Origin: Marinomonas spartinae
GTDB lineage: Bacteria; Pseudomonadota; Gammaproteobacteria; Pseudomonadales; Marinomonadaceae
Assembly: GCF_016461715.1 (NCBI RefSeq)
Contig: NZ_JAEMUI010000003.1
Location: 297,342-361,341 of the forward strand
Direction: 5' to 3'
Length of the DNA stretch: 64,000 bases
Below, one piece after another: positions 45,116-54,040 of this stretch (its first letter is position 1; each line of letters begins with the position of its first letter). Position numbers and translations under genes: made by a program. The notes beneath the pieces are model-generated. The model made no database searches. It was not told the DNA's origin and saw nothing but the letters and a program-made list of their open reading frames with translations.

Positions 45116-45988
45116 TTGATCTTCGGTCAAGCTTTGTGCTTTTTCACTGTATTCATGGGATCATTAGCCAGTTTTTTTATATTAATAAGTTTAGCTCGGG
45201 GGTTTTGTGCGAGCCCCCTAGGCTCATTAAGACTGAATGATGAGGTTGGTATGGTACCGTATTTGTCCGTTGTATTACCCGCTAAAAATGAGCAGGGTAA
45301 TATCGGATTATTGATAAGAGAAATATATGCAAGCCTCTCCTCTAAGTATACGTTTGAAATTGTACTGACAGACGATGGGAGTGACGATAACACTGCACAG
45401 GTTGCTATCGATACGGCGAAAGAGATTGGTTGTCACCTGCAAGTGATTTATCACGCCAGAAGCTGCGGTCAGAGCACGGCCGTTTTATCAGCTGTCAAGC
45501 ACGCAAAGGGTGAGTGGATTATTACTTCTGATGCGGATGGCCAAAATGATCCAAATGACTATCCTAAACTTATTCAGCAAGCTGCCCAGTTAAACAGTGA
45601 ACATTTCTGTGTTGCTGGTTACCGCAAAAAGCGTCTAGATACCGCTTGGGTTCGTTTTCAATCTCGAGTTGCTAATAACATTCGTCAAAAATTACTCAAT
45701 GATGGGGTGCCAGATTCAGGTTGTGGGCTTAAGTTATTTCCTAAGAAGACCTTTCTAACATTGCCTTACTTTGATCATATGCATCGTTTCCTGCCAGCCT
45801 TGATTAAACGGATAGATGGTGAAGTGGTGGTGTGCCAAGTGAACCATCGGGATCGTAACGCGGGGGTTTCTAACTACAATGCATGGAACCGTGCTTGGGT
45901 TGGGATTGTCGATATTATGGGCGTTATCTGGTTGAATAAACGAGCTAAACACCCAGTTATTGCCAAGACTTTTTCAAATCAGGACTAA
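45116..45988 (+). CDS. GT2 polyprenyl-phosphate glycosyltransferase (DPM1/ArnC-like)
   Basis: 290 aa starting at TTG with TAAGGA 7 bases ahead. One N-terminal membrane helix (about 5-28) precedes a GT-A domain: LSVVLPAKNEQGNIGLLIREI, VLTDDGSDDNT (first Asp motif), WIITSDADGQNDPNDYPKL (DxD metal site), and GVPDSGCGLKLFPKKTF with FLPALIKRIDG, typical of dolichol-phosphate mannose synthase relatives. There are no C-terminal helices as in ArnC. It should charge undecaprenyl phosphate with a sugar on the cytoplasmic face. It is followed 3 bp later by a VTT protein and then an ArnT-like transferase. Confidence 0.87.
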   Translation: MIFGQALCFFTVFMGSLASFFILISLARGFCASPLGSLRLNDEVGMVPYLSVVLPAKNEQGNIGLLIREIYASLSSKYTFEIVLTDDGSDDNTAQVAIDTAKEIGCHLQVIYHARSCGQSTAVLSAVKHAKGEWIITSDADGQNDPNDYPKLIQQAAQLNSEHFCVAGYRKKRLDTAWVRFQSRVANNIRQKLLNDGVPDSGCGLKLFPKKTFLTLPYFDHMHRFLPALIKRIDGEVVVCQVNHRDRNAGVSNYNAWNRAWVGIVDIMGVIWLNKRAKHPVIAKTFSNQD

Positions 45989-45991
45989 TCC

Positions 45992-46660
45992 ATGAAGTGG
46001 CTAAAGTGGGTACTTGTCGCTCTGTTAGTGGCTTTGTTATTGACTGGAGGCCTCAACCCCATATTGGAGCATTTATCTGATAAAAACTGGCTGTCCCAGT
46101 ATTTGCAGCATCATGGTTGGACTGGTCATGCCCTAGTGGCGATTGCGGCGATGCTGTTTGTTGGTTTAGGCGGCCCAAGGCAAGCCGTCGCTTTTATGTT
46201 TGGGTACATCTACGGGGTGACTGTGGGTCTTGTAATTGCTATCAGTGTTTGCTTGATGGCTGCTTTAGGGAATTATTTGGCCGCTAGGGTGGTTTTCGCT
46301 CATGTGCTTGCACGCCGTTTCCCCCTTCGCATGCATAAGTTTAATCAATTTGCGAGCCGCGCTCCTTTCATGAAAATTCTGACGCTTCGCTTGTTACCCG
46401 TCGGGAGTAATCTGGTCACCAATCTATTATCGGGCAGTGTTGGTGTGCCATTGACCGCTTTTTTAGGGGCCAGTGTATTGGGGTATTTTCCGCAAACATT
46501 GGTGTTTGCTTTGGTTGGTGGCGGTATTAATGCTGCCAACCAAAGCATGATTTATCTTAGTGTTGGGTTGTCCCTATTAAGTTTTGTGTTAACAGGCTTA
46601 ATTTACAGAGATCATTTGAAACATAAACTCTCAAAACTGAATGTGGAAAGTAACTTATGA
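45992..46660 (+). CDS. TVP38/TMEM64 (VTT domain) membrane protein
   Basis: 222 aa, about five or six transmembrane segments. The VTT/SNARE-associated Golgi domain shows in LGGPRQAVAFMFGYIYG, GNYLAARVVFAHVL, LTLRLLPVGSNLVTNLLSG and LGYFPQTLVFALVGGG. DedA-superfamily proteins with this domain have been linked to lipid-carrier flipping and lipid scrambling. Placed between a GT2 and a GT39, a role in moving the polyprenyl-phosphate sugar or recycling the carrier across the membrane is an attractive guess. Its stop overlaps the next start (ATGA). Confidence 0.83.
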   Translation: MKWLKWVLVALLVALLLTGGLNPILEHLSDKNWLSQYLQHHGWTGHALVAIAAMLFVGLGGPRQAVAFMFGYIYGVTVGLVIAISVCLMAALGNYLAARVVFAHVLARRFPLRMHKFNQFASRAPFMKILTLRLLPVGSNLVTNLLSGSVGVPLTAFLGASVLGYFPQTLVFALVGGGINAANQSMIYLSVGLSLLSFVLTGLIYRDHLKHKLSKLNVESNL

Positions 46661-48366
46661 TGTCGCCTCAATCGATGCATAACACGGATTATGATTATAA
46701 ACGAACCTTTTGGTTGTTATTTTTAGTGGCTGCCGTGGTCATTTTAGCCGGAATTGGGTTACGTGATCCCTGGCCAGCCGATGAGCCTCGGTTTGTGGAA
46801 GTAGCAAAGGAAATGGTGAACTCTGGCAATTGGTTTTTCCCCATGCGCGGCGGAGAGTTATACCCTGATAAGCCGCCTGTTTTTATGTGGTTGCTGGCCT
46901 CTTTGTATTGGTTGACTGGCAGCTTAAAGGCGACGTTCCTGATTCCTGATGCGTTGGCGAGTTTAGTCTCTTTGTTTTGCGTCTTCGATATTGCGGCAAA
47001 ACTTTGGAATGTTAAGACGGCCCGCAATGCTTGTTTGCTGTTGCTTATTACCCCACAATTCATTATCCAATCAAAGTCTGCTCAGATTGATGCCACTGTT
47101 GCTTGCTGGATTATGATTGCCATGTATGGCTTGTTACGACATTTTTTTTATCAAGCCAGTTTTAAATGGTATCTAGCAAGCTGGGCTTTTATGGGACTAG
47201 GGATTATCACCAAAGGGGTTGGCTTTTTGCCGTTATTCTTGCTTGTTCCTGTATTGTTTTTGCACTTCACTGGGAAACATCGCTTTGAAAAAGCACAGAT
47301 AAATTGGTCGTTATTAATTGGCCCATTAATGATGCTATTGGTCGTTGCTGCGTGGTTATTACCTATGCTGTATATTGCTGATCATAGTAATAATCCTGAT
47401 TTTATTGCCTATCGTGATAATATTTTATTTAAGCAGACAGGTCAGCGCTATGCAGACTCTTGGGGCCATATTCAGCCTTGGTATTATTTTTTAGTCGATG
47501 TGATTCCTCTGCTTTGGTTTCCGCTCTATACCTTTTTATTTACTAAATCTTTTTGGCGTGAGGTGAAGGTTTCTCCTGTTGTATTCAGTATGTTGCTATG
47601 GGTTGTACTAGTGATTGTTTTCTTCAGTATCAGTCCTGGTAAGCGTAATTTATATATTTTGCCTGCATTGCCAGTAATGGCTTTGGTAATGGGGGGGCAT
47701 TTTACTAAGACAGGATTACAAACTTGGTTTAAGCGTGTCTTACAAGTGGGTTTTGTTCTGCTGGGCTCGCTTTTTATGGTTGCGGCGGTGATGTGTTTTA
47801 CTAAATCTCATGCGGTAACTAAACAGGTGGGAGATCATACTCTTCCATTTGGTATGCTGTTTTTGGCGGCGTCTTTATGCTGGTTTGTTATTTTGTTATG
47901 GAAACGTAATAAAGTCGATCTTAGCGCTTATTGGGCGGCATTTGCGATTACATGGATCTTGTACAGTACGGTAGGATACGTGTTGTTTAATCCGATCAGA
48001 ACCCCGGCAAAAGGCATTATGGCGGCGGTTGCCCATGATATTGGCCCCAATGGTCAGCTTGGCATGACACGCTTTAAAGAACAGTTTTTGCTCTTCTCGC
48101 CGATACCGCTTACTCAATTTAGTTACTTGGCGAGTACTCAAGAGCAAGATAGAAATGCTTGGCTATGGATGAGTGAGAAGGCCGATCGTTATGTGATGAC
48201 GGCAAGAGACAAGAATATTCAATGTTTTGATTTAAGCAAAGCGAAAGATTTAGGCCGGGCGCACGGTAAGGATTGGATTTTATTGAGTGAAAAAGCGATG
48301 ACGCCAACCTGTCCAAGGCCTAAGACGATAAAACGCTATTATTTGCCGATGAAAACACTTTATTAA
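46657..48366 (+). CDS. ArnT-like glycosyltransferase, family GT39/PMT
   Basis: 569 aa with about 12 hydrophobic segments. The first periplasmic loop has the acidic motif DPWPADEPRFVEVAKEMV and LYPDKPPVFMWLLA, which match the catalytic loop and Lys of ArnT (lipid A aminoarabinose transferase). The enzyme should take a sugar from a polyprenyl-phosphate donor on the outer face of the inner membrane and attach it to lipid A, another lipid or a protein. The C-terminal soluble part (about 440-569) is variable. Last gene of the module; a strong terminator follows. Confidence 0.87.
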   Translation: MMSPQSMHNTDYDYKRTFWLLFLVAAVVILAGIGLRDPWPADEPRFVEVAKEMVNSGNWFFPMRGGELYPDKPPVFMWLLASLYWLTGSLKATFLIPDALASLVSLFCVFDIAAKLWNVKTARNACLLLLITPQFIIQSKSAQIDATVACWIMIAMYGLLRHFFYQASFKWYLASWAFMGLGIITKGVGFLPLFLLVPVLFLHFTGKHRFEKAQINWSLLIGPLMMLLVVAAWLLPMLYIADHSNNPDFIAYRDNILFKQTGQRYADSWGHIQPWYYFLVDVIPLLWFPLYTFLFTKSFWREVKVSPVVFSMLLWVVLVIVFFSISPGKRNLYILPALPVMALVMGGHFTKTGLQTWFKRVLQVGFVLLGSLFMVAAVMCFTKSHAVTKQVGDHTLPFGMLFLAASLCWFVILLWKRNKVDLSAYWAAFAITWILYSTVGYVLFNPIRTPAKGIMAAVAHDIGPNGQLGMTRFKEQFLLFSPIPLTQFSYLASTQEQDRNAWLWMSEKADRYVMTARDKNIQCFDLSKAKDLGRAHGKDWILLSEKAMTPTCPRPKTIKRYYLPMKTLY

Positions 48367-48423
48367 GGGCTTTTTGAGTGATCTATTGCCATTGGTTTGA
48401 CCTTATCCGATGGCAAACAAAAT

Positions 48424-48467
48424 AAAAAAGTCCCAGTATGATGAAAGTCTTGCTGGGACTTTTTTTG
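48424..48467. terminator. Bidirectional terminator after the glycosylation module
   Basis: AGTCCCAG / CTGGGACT arms (48429-48436, 48453-48460), extended by flanking A and T runs, enclose a 16-base loop. It serves both the GT39 gene (rightward) and the EamA gene (leftward). Confidence 0.88.
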
Positions 48468-48479
48468 CTTAAACGGTAT

Positions 48480-49418
48480 TTATTTTCTTAGAGTTGCCAT
48501 GATTGTCGCCGCTAAAATACAAACCGCCCCTAGCATTTGTATAGCCCCCAATGACTCACCTAACCAGTAGTAGGCAAATAAAGCGCCAAAGGCTGGCTCA
48601 GACCCTGTAAGCAAGGCAACGCGTGATGGCGAGGTATGTTTCACTCCAAAGTTTTGTGCAAACAAGGCAAAAACAGTGCAGCACAGCGCGAGATAAAAAG
48701 CGGCTAACCAAAAAGCCAGATGAGCTGGAAATAGCTGTTCTATCGGATGGCCTTCGCTAACAAAAATCAACAAAGCCCCTAGAGTAACCACATTGGCTTG
48801 GATGCTTGTTGTACTGAGGGCGGATAAAGTTTTTCCTTTTAAGAGCGTCTTGGTGGTGACTACCATGCAGGCACGTAAAAACGCGGCAAGTAGAATAAAA
48901 CAGTCTCCCTTATTGAGCTCCAAAGAAAGTACATCAAAAGAATGAAAACTAAGTGCTTCTTGGGATGTGTTGGGTGTGGTGAGCAAGAAGACGCCGAATA
49001 ACGACAGCAAGGCAAATAAGACAATATTAACGCTGGGTAACCTTCGTTCTGTGATGGCTTCTACAAATGGTGTGATGAGCACGCACAGGCTGATTAAAAA
49101 CGCCGCTTTTGAGGCGGTGGTATGGAAGACGCCATAGATTTCCGCTAGGAATATACACAGCAAAATGCCCCCTGTGGGTAGGGCGAATTGCCAATCTTTT
49201 GCTAACCCTGAACGTAACTCCTTGATAAAAATAGGGGCGAGTAAGATCGAGGTGACGCTAAAGCGGATCACAATAAATGCGAGCACGCCAGTATAGACTA
49301 AGGCGTCTTTTGTGATGCCATAACTGGTTCCCCAAAAGAAGGCGGTTAATAGAAGCGATAATTCAGCCATAGGAAGTTTTGAAAAAACGGATGAGTTAGT
49401 TAACGTTTGTGATGACAT
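48480..49418 (-). CDS. EamA/DMT family transporter
   Basis: 312 aa, ten predicted transmembrane helices in two EamA repeats (LLTAFFWGTSYGITKDAL at the start; SRVALLTGSEPAFGALFAYY in the second half). Members usually export amino acids or other metabolites. It is divergent from a LysR gene with 97 bp between the starts, a standard transporter-regulator pair. Confidence 0.88.
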   Translation of the reverse strand: MSSQTLTNSSVFSKLPMAELSLLLTAFFWGTSYGITKDALVYTGVLAFIVIRFSVTSILLAPIFIKELRSGLAKDWQFALPTGGILLCIFLAEIYGVFHTTASKAAFLISLCVLITPFVEAITERRLPSVNIVLFALLSLFGVFLLTTPNTSQEALSFHSFDVLSLELNKGDCFILLAAFLRACMVVTTKTLLKGKTLSALSTTSIQANVVTLGALLIFVSEGHPIEQLFPAHLAFWLAAFYLALCCTVFALFAQNFGVKHTSPSRVALLTGSEPAFGALFAYYWLGESLGAIQMLGAVCILAATIMATLRK

Positions 49419-49515
49419 GCTTTTTCTCTATAAAAGGGTGAGTGATTCGATAAAGCATGCTAACTTGTGTTTATATGAATGATAATTAGACAAATAATCA
49501 CAATACTTATGACTC

Positions 49516-50442
49516 ATGGACACAAATAAACTCATTAGCTTACTGCCAGATATGGCAGCGTTTGTTGCGGTTGTGGAAACGGGAAGCTTTACTAAAGCGG
49601 CTGAAAAGCTTGGTATTACCCCTTCAGGGGTTAGTCGTCAGGTGTCCCGAATGGAAACGGCATTGTCATCGGTACTCATTGAACGTACCACCCGGAGACA
49701 AACCACGACTTTGGTCGGGCTTGCTGTCTATGAGCAATGTCGAAATATGCTCGACAGTGCCAAAGAAGCCGTGCAGGCCTCGGAGCAGAATGCCAATGAA
49801 GCGAAGGGGCGATTACGCATTGCGGCGCCCAAAGCCTTTGCACGACAAGTATTAGAGCCTTTTTTATTGGCGTTTACCGAATGTTATCCGTATATTTCGT
49901 TGCATGTTCAAGTCACTGATTTACGACTTGATCCAGCTTATCATGAGGTGGATATTGTATTTCGAGTCGCAGAACAACCTTACGAGCATCTTGTCAGTAA
50001 GCAAGTTGGCACCATACGTTCTGTATTGTGCGCCAGCCCTGGCTATCTTAGAGTACGCGGCTTGCCGGAATCTCCAGAACAATTGGCAGAACATGATTGC
50101 TTACCGTTAGGGCTTTTTGACGGCGATAATCAATGGGTTTTGAGTCAGGGTGATAGAAAAGTTTCTATTACGGTGGACGGTCGTTATATCAATAATCACT
50201 CTGAGATGCGCTTAGCAGGGGTAAAACGTGATTTGGGCATTGGTATCTTTCCCGAATTTGTTGTGCAATCCGCTCTAAAGAAGGGCGAAGTGATTGAAGT
50301 GTTGCCCAATTGGCAAGTACACAGTGAATTTCAGGGGGGCATTTATATGCAATTTAATGCCATGCGCTTTATGCCGAATAAAATGCGTGTATTTCTTGAT
50401 TTTATTGCCAACTGTTTTGCTATGTCCAATGTAGGTAACTAA
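49516..50442 (+). CDS. LysR family transcriptional regulator
   Basis: 308 aa. N-terminal winged helix-turn-helix (about 8-68: MAAFVAVVETGSFTKAAEKL, GITPSGVSRQVSRMETAL) and a full periplasmic-binding-protein-like effector domain (about 95-300, GRLRIAAPKAFARQVLEPFL). The pattern is of the CrgA/DmlR-like subgroup. It is likely to control the divergent EamA transporter. The 97-bp region between them is AT-rich with GAATGATAATTAGAC-type sequence, but no clean dyad was found. Confidence 0.92.
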   Translation: MDTNKLISLLPDMAAFVAVVETGSFTKAAEKLGITPSGVSRQVSRMETALSSVLIERTTRRQTTTLVGLAVYEQCRNMLDSAKEAVQASEQNANEAKGRLRIAAPKAFARQVLEPFLLAFTECYPYISLHVQVTDLRLDPAYHEVDIVFRVAEQPYEHLVSKQVGTIRSVLCASPGYLRVRGLPESPEQLAEHDCLPLGLFDGDNQWVLSQGDRKVSITVDGRYINNHSEMRLAGVKRDLGIGIFPEFVVQSALKKGEVIEVLPNWQVHSEFQGGIYMQFNAMRFMPNKMRVFLDFIANCFAMSNVGN

Positions 50443-50447
50443 AGGTG

Positions 50448-51359
50448 CTAGGAGAGTTCAGTTAAGGACTCTGCAAGCACCTTGATATGTTCTGTGCCTA
50501 TGCCACAGCACCCCCCGATTAAATTTGCCCCCAAATCTTGCCACTCTTTTGCCCATGTTAAGTAACTGTCAGGTGTTAAATCTTTACGAACTTCATCAAG
50601 TCCTTCGTTTGCCGTAGCATTTTTAGGCTGAGGAGCAAAGGCGTTAGCGTATGCACCGATTTGAATGGGGTGATCGGCTGATTGAATGAGTTTGTTGGCA
50701 ATTCTAATGGCTTCTGAAATAACTTCTGGTTGGCAGCAATTAAAGAGAATCGCATCAACCTTTTGTGCCATCATGATGTTAACCGCTTCAACAACGGTTT
50801 CACCGGAGCGAAGGCGAGGTTGGTCGCATGCTTCGGAATCTTCCAAGGTGAAGGATACCCAATAGGGCTTGTTCTGAAGGTCTATTTTATCTACTAACGT
50901 CTTAATGGCCAGAGACTCTGCCAGCAAACTTTGTGTCTCGTTTAACCAAATATCAATGTGAGGTGCTAGGGCGCTGATGATGGGGCTTGCTAGCGTTTCA
51001 ATCTGGTCTGCTTGATAAAGATCGGCTCGGTAGGAACCAAAAATAGGTGGAATAGACCCCGCTACTTTCGCGTCTTTTTTACTTTCTTTGACTGCCTCTT
51101 TCGCCACAAGAGCACTTCGTGTTACCAGCTCGCTACCATCTTGCTGAAAACGCTCTTCACCAATATGAAAAGGTACCAAGGCGTAGCTGTTGGTTGTGAT
51201 GACTTGGGATCCAGCTTCAATAAAGGCTTTATGAACTGTTTTCACAATCTCTGGTGTTTCAATCATTGCTAAAGCGGACCACTCGGGTTGCCTAAAAGGG
51301 GCGCCATGGCGTTCCAATTCGCGGCTCATACCGCCATCTAAAATGGTTGTAGTCTGCAT
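50448..51359 (-). CDS. Homocysteine S-methyltransferase family protein
   Basis: 303 aa. The zinc-binding cysteines are present: FNCCQPEVI (middle) and LIGGCCGIG (C-terminus), with the N-terminal LDGGMSRELERHGAPF and ITTNSYALVPFHIG motifs. Relatives such as MmuM transfer a methyl group from S-methylmethionine or S-adenosylmethionine to homocysteine. It is convergent with the LysR (5 bp) and divergent from a cystathionine gamma-synthase-family gene, suggesting shared sulfur amino acid metabolism. Confidence 0.9.
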   Translation of the reverse strand: MQTTTILDGGMSRELERHGAPFRQPEWSALAMIETPEIVKTVHKAFIEAGSQVITTNSYALVPFHIGEERFQQDGSELVTRSALVAKEAVKESKKDAKVAGSIPPIFGSYRADLYQADQIETLASPIISALAPHIDIWLNETQSLLAESLAIKTLVDKIDLQNKPYWVSFTLEDSEACDQPRLRSGETVVEAVNIMMAQKVDAILFNCCQPEVISEAIRIANKLIQSADHPIQIGAYANAFAPQPKNATANEGLDEVRKDLTPDSYLTWAKEWQDLGANLIGGCCGIGTEHIKVLAESLTELS

Positions 51360-51417
51360 CGTCTTTAATCCAAGTCATATTTTGATGGGGTTATTCTAGC
51401 CATATTTTGTGTTTGAG

Positions 51418-51435
51418 TGAATGCTATTCATTATA
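51418..51435 (-). promoter_or_regulatory. Candidate promoter/operator of the homocysteine methyltransferase gene
   Basis: On the minus strand TATAAT (51430-51435) is followed immediately by the dyad TGAAT-AGC-ATTCA (51418-51430), about 60 bases from the start codon. A dyad overlapping the transcription start would be a natural repressor site. No strong -35 was found at 17 bases (TTTAAT only), so this is tentative. Confidence 0.35.
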
Positions 51436-51599
51436 AAATCGCTGTCAATTGTATTAAAACACCTTAAATTGAGAAATAAATGACATCATCAATTAAAAAA
51501 ACAGGGTCTTAGGCCGTGATTGCATCGATTCTAGAGTGGTGTTCTTTTGGCTATATTGGGTCTTAATAATAAATGACTCTCTAGCGATAAAGGCAACAT

Positions 51600-52826
51600 A
51601 TGAAGCAAAGTGGACAAGATAAGACGTTACATCAAGCACAACTTGCAACCTTAACCGTTTGGGGGGGTGAAGAATTGGGTCACCCATATAGGGCAACGCA
51701 GACGCCGATTGTGGCCAGTGCTGCTCATGCGTACAGCGACATTGATGAATGGTATGACGTGGCGTTAGGTCACCAGCCAGGACACATTTATAGCCGCATG
51801 AGCAATCCAACGGTGGAAGTGTTGGAGGCGAAATTATGTGTCCTTGAAAAGGCGGAGGCGGCGGTCGCTTTTAGCAGTGGTATGGGGGTGATCAGCAGTG
51901 TGCTCTATACCTTCTTATGCCAAGGGCAACGTGTGGTGTCGACAAAAGACAGCTATGGTGGCACCAACAAAATATTTGAGGAGTTTCTACCTCGAATGGG
52001 AGTTGAGGTTGTGCTGTGCAATACCTTGGATCATGATGAAATCGAGTGTCAAATTGCCTTAGGGTGTGATCTTTTATATTTAGAAACGCCTACCAATCCC
52101 ACGCTAAAAATTTTAGATATCCAACGTTTAGTAAACGCCGCGAAAAAAACCGGTGCGCTGGTTGTTGCCGATAACACCTTCGCTACACCAATCAATCAAA
52201 ACCCACTATCTATGGGGGTTGATGTGGTGTTGCACAGTGCCACGAAGTATTTGAGCGGTCACGGTGATGCAATGGGTGGGATTGCTTGTGGTACCAAAAG
52301 CTTAATGGATCAGGTGCGTCATTATCGTGAAATCAATGGCGCAGCACTCGACCCGTTTGCGGCGTATTTGATCATTCGCGGCATAAAAACCTTGGCGCTG
52401 CGTTTTCGTCAACAACAGCACAGTGCAGGAGTGTTAGCCGAATTTCTGCTGACTCAACCATTAGTGGAAAGTGTGAATTATCCCGGATTGGCAGCACACC
52501 CGAACCACGCCATTGCCCAGCAGCAAATGCGGGGCTTTGGTGCCATTGTGAGCTTTGTTCTAAAAGGCGGTATGGAGACAGTGAAAGTCTTGTTACCTAA
52601 GCTGCAATACGCCCATTGTGCGGGAAATCTTGGGGCGGTGGAGACTATTTACGGCCCCGCTCGAACCACAAGTCATGTAGAAAATACCTTAGAAGAGCGC
52701 TTGGCGTTGGGGATATCAGAAGGTTTGGTGCGTATTTCGGTTGGAATAGAAGAGACCGAGGATCTTATTAGTGATCTTAAACAAGCCTTTGAAGCGACTC
52801 AAGCTAGCTTGACTCAAACGTGGTGA
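51600..52826 (+). CDS. Cystathionine gamma-synthase family PLP enzyme
   Basis: 408 aa, trans-sulfuration enzyme family. PLP lysine is in HSATKYLSGHGD (Lys216). Also seen are YSRMSNPTVEVLEAKLCVLE, AVAFSSGMGVISSVLY (phosphate-binding), SYGGTNKIFEEFLP, LLYLETPTNPTLKILDI and GLVRISVGIEETEDLISDL. The family includes cystathionine gamma-synthase, gamma-lyase, methionine gamma-lyase and O-acyl-homoserine sulfhydrylase; residues alone do not let me choose. It is divergent from the homocysteine methyltransferase gene (240-bp gap). Confidence 0.88.
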   Translation: MKQSGQDKTLHQAQLATLTVWGGEELGHPYRATQTPIVASAAHAYSDIDEWYDVALGHQPGHIYSRMSNPTVEVLEAKLCVLEKAEAAVAFSSGMGVISSVLYTFLCQGQRVVSTKDSYGGTNKIFEEFLPRMGVEVVLCNTLDHDEIECQIALGCDLLYLETPTNPTLKILDIQRLVNAAKKTGALVVADNTFATPINQNPLSMGVDVVLHSATKYLSGHGDAMGGIACGTKSLMDQVRHYREINGAALDPFAAYLIIRGIKTLALRFRQQQHSAGVLAEFLLTQPLVESVNYPGLAAHPNHAIAQQQMRGFGAIVSFVLKGGMETVKVLLPKLQYAHCAGNLGAVETIYGPARTTSHVENTLEERLALGISEGLVRISVGIEETEDLISDLKQAFEATQASLTQTW

Positions 52827-53051
52827 CAATAACCTCTGGTCAAAAGTGGGGAGGGCAAGTGATAAAGCGTTAGCAGGGATTATTAACCGAGAGATCGCCA
52901 GCAGAGATAGCACTAGTCGGTATATTATCAAGTCTCGCAGCGATGGCCCTGTTGATTCGTTATGCCGACTTTTTCTTGCAACCCATTTGGGGTGAGGTAC
53001 CCTAATAGAAAACGTATTTCGATACGGTCTTGAACCTTAAAGAGTCCTCTT

Positions 53052-53939
53052 ATGAGTCGCAAAACCCTACCACCGCTGAATTGGCTACGCACGTTTGAAG
53101 TATCGGCACGAAGTTTAAATTTTACTCGTGCCGCCCAAGAGTTGAATCTCACTCAAGGGGCGGTTAGCCAGCAAATTCGTCTGTTAGAAAGTCATTTAGG
53201 GGTGGACTTGTTTAAACGCTTGCCTAGGGGGTTGAGCTTGACCGAGGAAGGTCAATCATATCTTCCTGTGGTACAAGATTCAGTGTCACGTCTTGCTGCG
53301 GCAACCAGTGAATTATTTAGCAAAGAAGATCGGTCTTTGGTGAAAATTCGCGGTAGCTTGTCTTTTTTGACACTTTGGCTTGCCCCTAAACTCAATGATT
53401 TTAAGGTCATGCATCCTAATATTGATTTGCGATATTTGAGCAATCTTTGGGTGCGTGATATGGGGGATGAAGACGAATTGGAAATCCGTTGGGGAAATGG
53501 TCATTGGCCAGGACTCTTGTCTCAGCGCTTAACTTGGGACACCTTGTTTCCTGTGTGCTCCCCAAGCTTGATAGAGAAACAACCTATTGAGTCCATTGCT
53601 GATCTAGCGGAGCACACCTTGCTTCACGTAATGGGCTATGAAGAAGGCTGGGGCTACTGGCTTTCTATGGTGAATGAAGTCTCTGTGGATCCTTCGCGAG
53701 GTATGCAACTGGATACACTGCTTGCCACCATCAAAATGGCTGAGGTTGGACTAGGTGTTGGTCTAGCGCGTTCCTCTATGGTCGAAGATGCGTTAGCTGA
53801 CGGTCGTCTAGTTGAATTGTTTGATCAGCGAGTGCCTGCCAGTGAGTCGTTTTATTTGGTGTGTCGCTCGGGTGTTAAGCTTTCCCATGAAGCTTCAGTT
53901 TTCTTTGACTGGTTAGGTAATCAGGCTCGGCCTTATTGA
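53052..53939 (+). CDS. LysR family regulator, GcvA/TrpI-like
   Basis: 295 aa. The N-terminus LPPLNWLRTFEVSARSLNFT and AAQELNLTQGAVSQQIRLLE is typical of the GcvA/TrpI/DsdC subgroup. The effector domain is complete. It lies 225 bp downstream of the cystathionine-family gene on the same strand and is convergent with trpBA, so it is not placed like a classical trpI (which is divergent from trpBA). Its target is unknown. Confidence 0.9.
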   Translation: MSRKTLPPLNWLRTFEVSARSLNFTRAAQELNLTQGAVSQQIRLLESHLGVDLFKRLPRGLSLTEEGQSYLPVVQDSVSRLAAATSELFSKEDRSLVKIRGSLSFLTLWLAPKLNDFKVMHPNIDLRYLSNLWVRDMGDEDELEIRWGNGHWPGLLSQRLTWDTLFPVCSPSLIEKQPIESIADLAEHTLLHVMGYEEGWGYWLSMVNEVSVDPSRGMQLDTLLATIKMAEVGLGVGLARSSMVEDALADGRLVELFDQRVPASESFYLVCRSGVKLSHEASVFFDWLGNQARPY

Positions 53940-53960
53940 TAAATGCACTAGGCAAAATCA

Positions 53961-54001
53961 AAAGAGCCCCAAGTCTTCTTTACGAAGACTTGGGGCTCTT
54001 T
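53961..54001. terminator. Bidirectional terminator between LysR gene and trpA
   Basis: A perfect 18-bp stem, left arm AAAGAGCCCCAAGTCTTC, with a 5-base loop (53979-53983). The A/T ends of the arms provide T-runs in both directions. It lies between convergent genes. Confidence 0.9.
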
Positions 54002-54040
54002 GTTGTGCTTCTTCTGTTAAACTTTTCCGGCGAGCTTTCG

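Noticed and set aside
51430..51448. Minus-strand TTGACA (51443-51448) as the -35 partner of TATAAT (51430-51435)
   Set aside because: Only 7 bases separate them, too short for a sigma-70 promoter.
53052..53939. LysR gene as classical trpI
   Set aside because: TrpI genes are divergent from trpBA; this one is convergent and separated by a strong bidirectional terminator.
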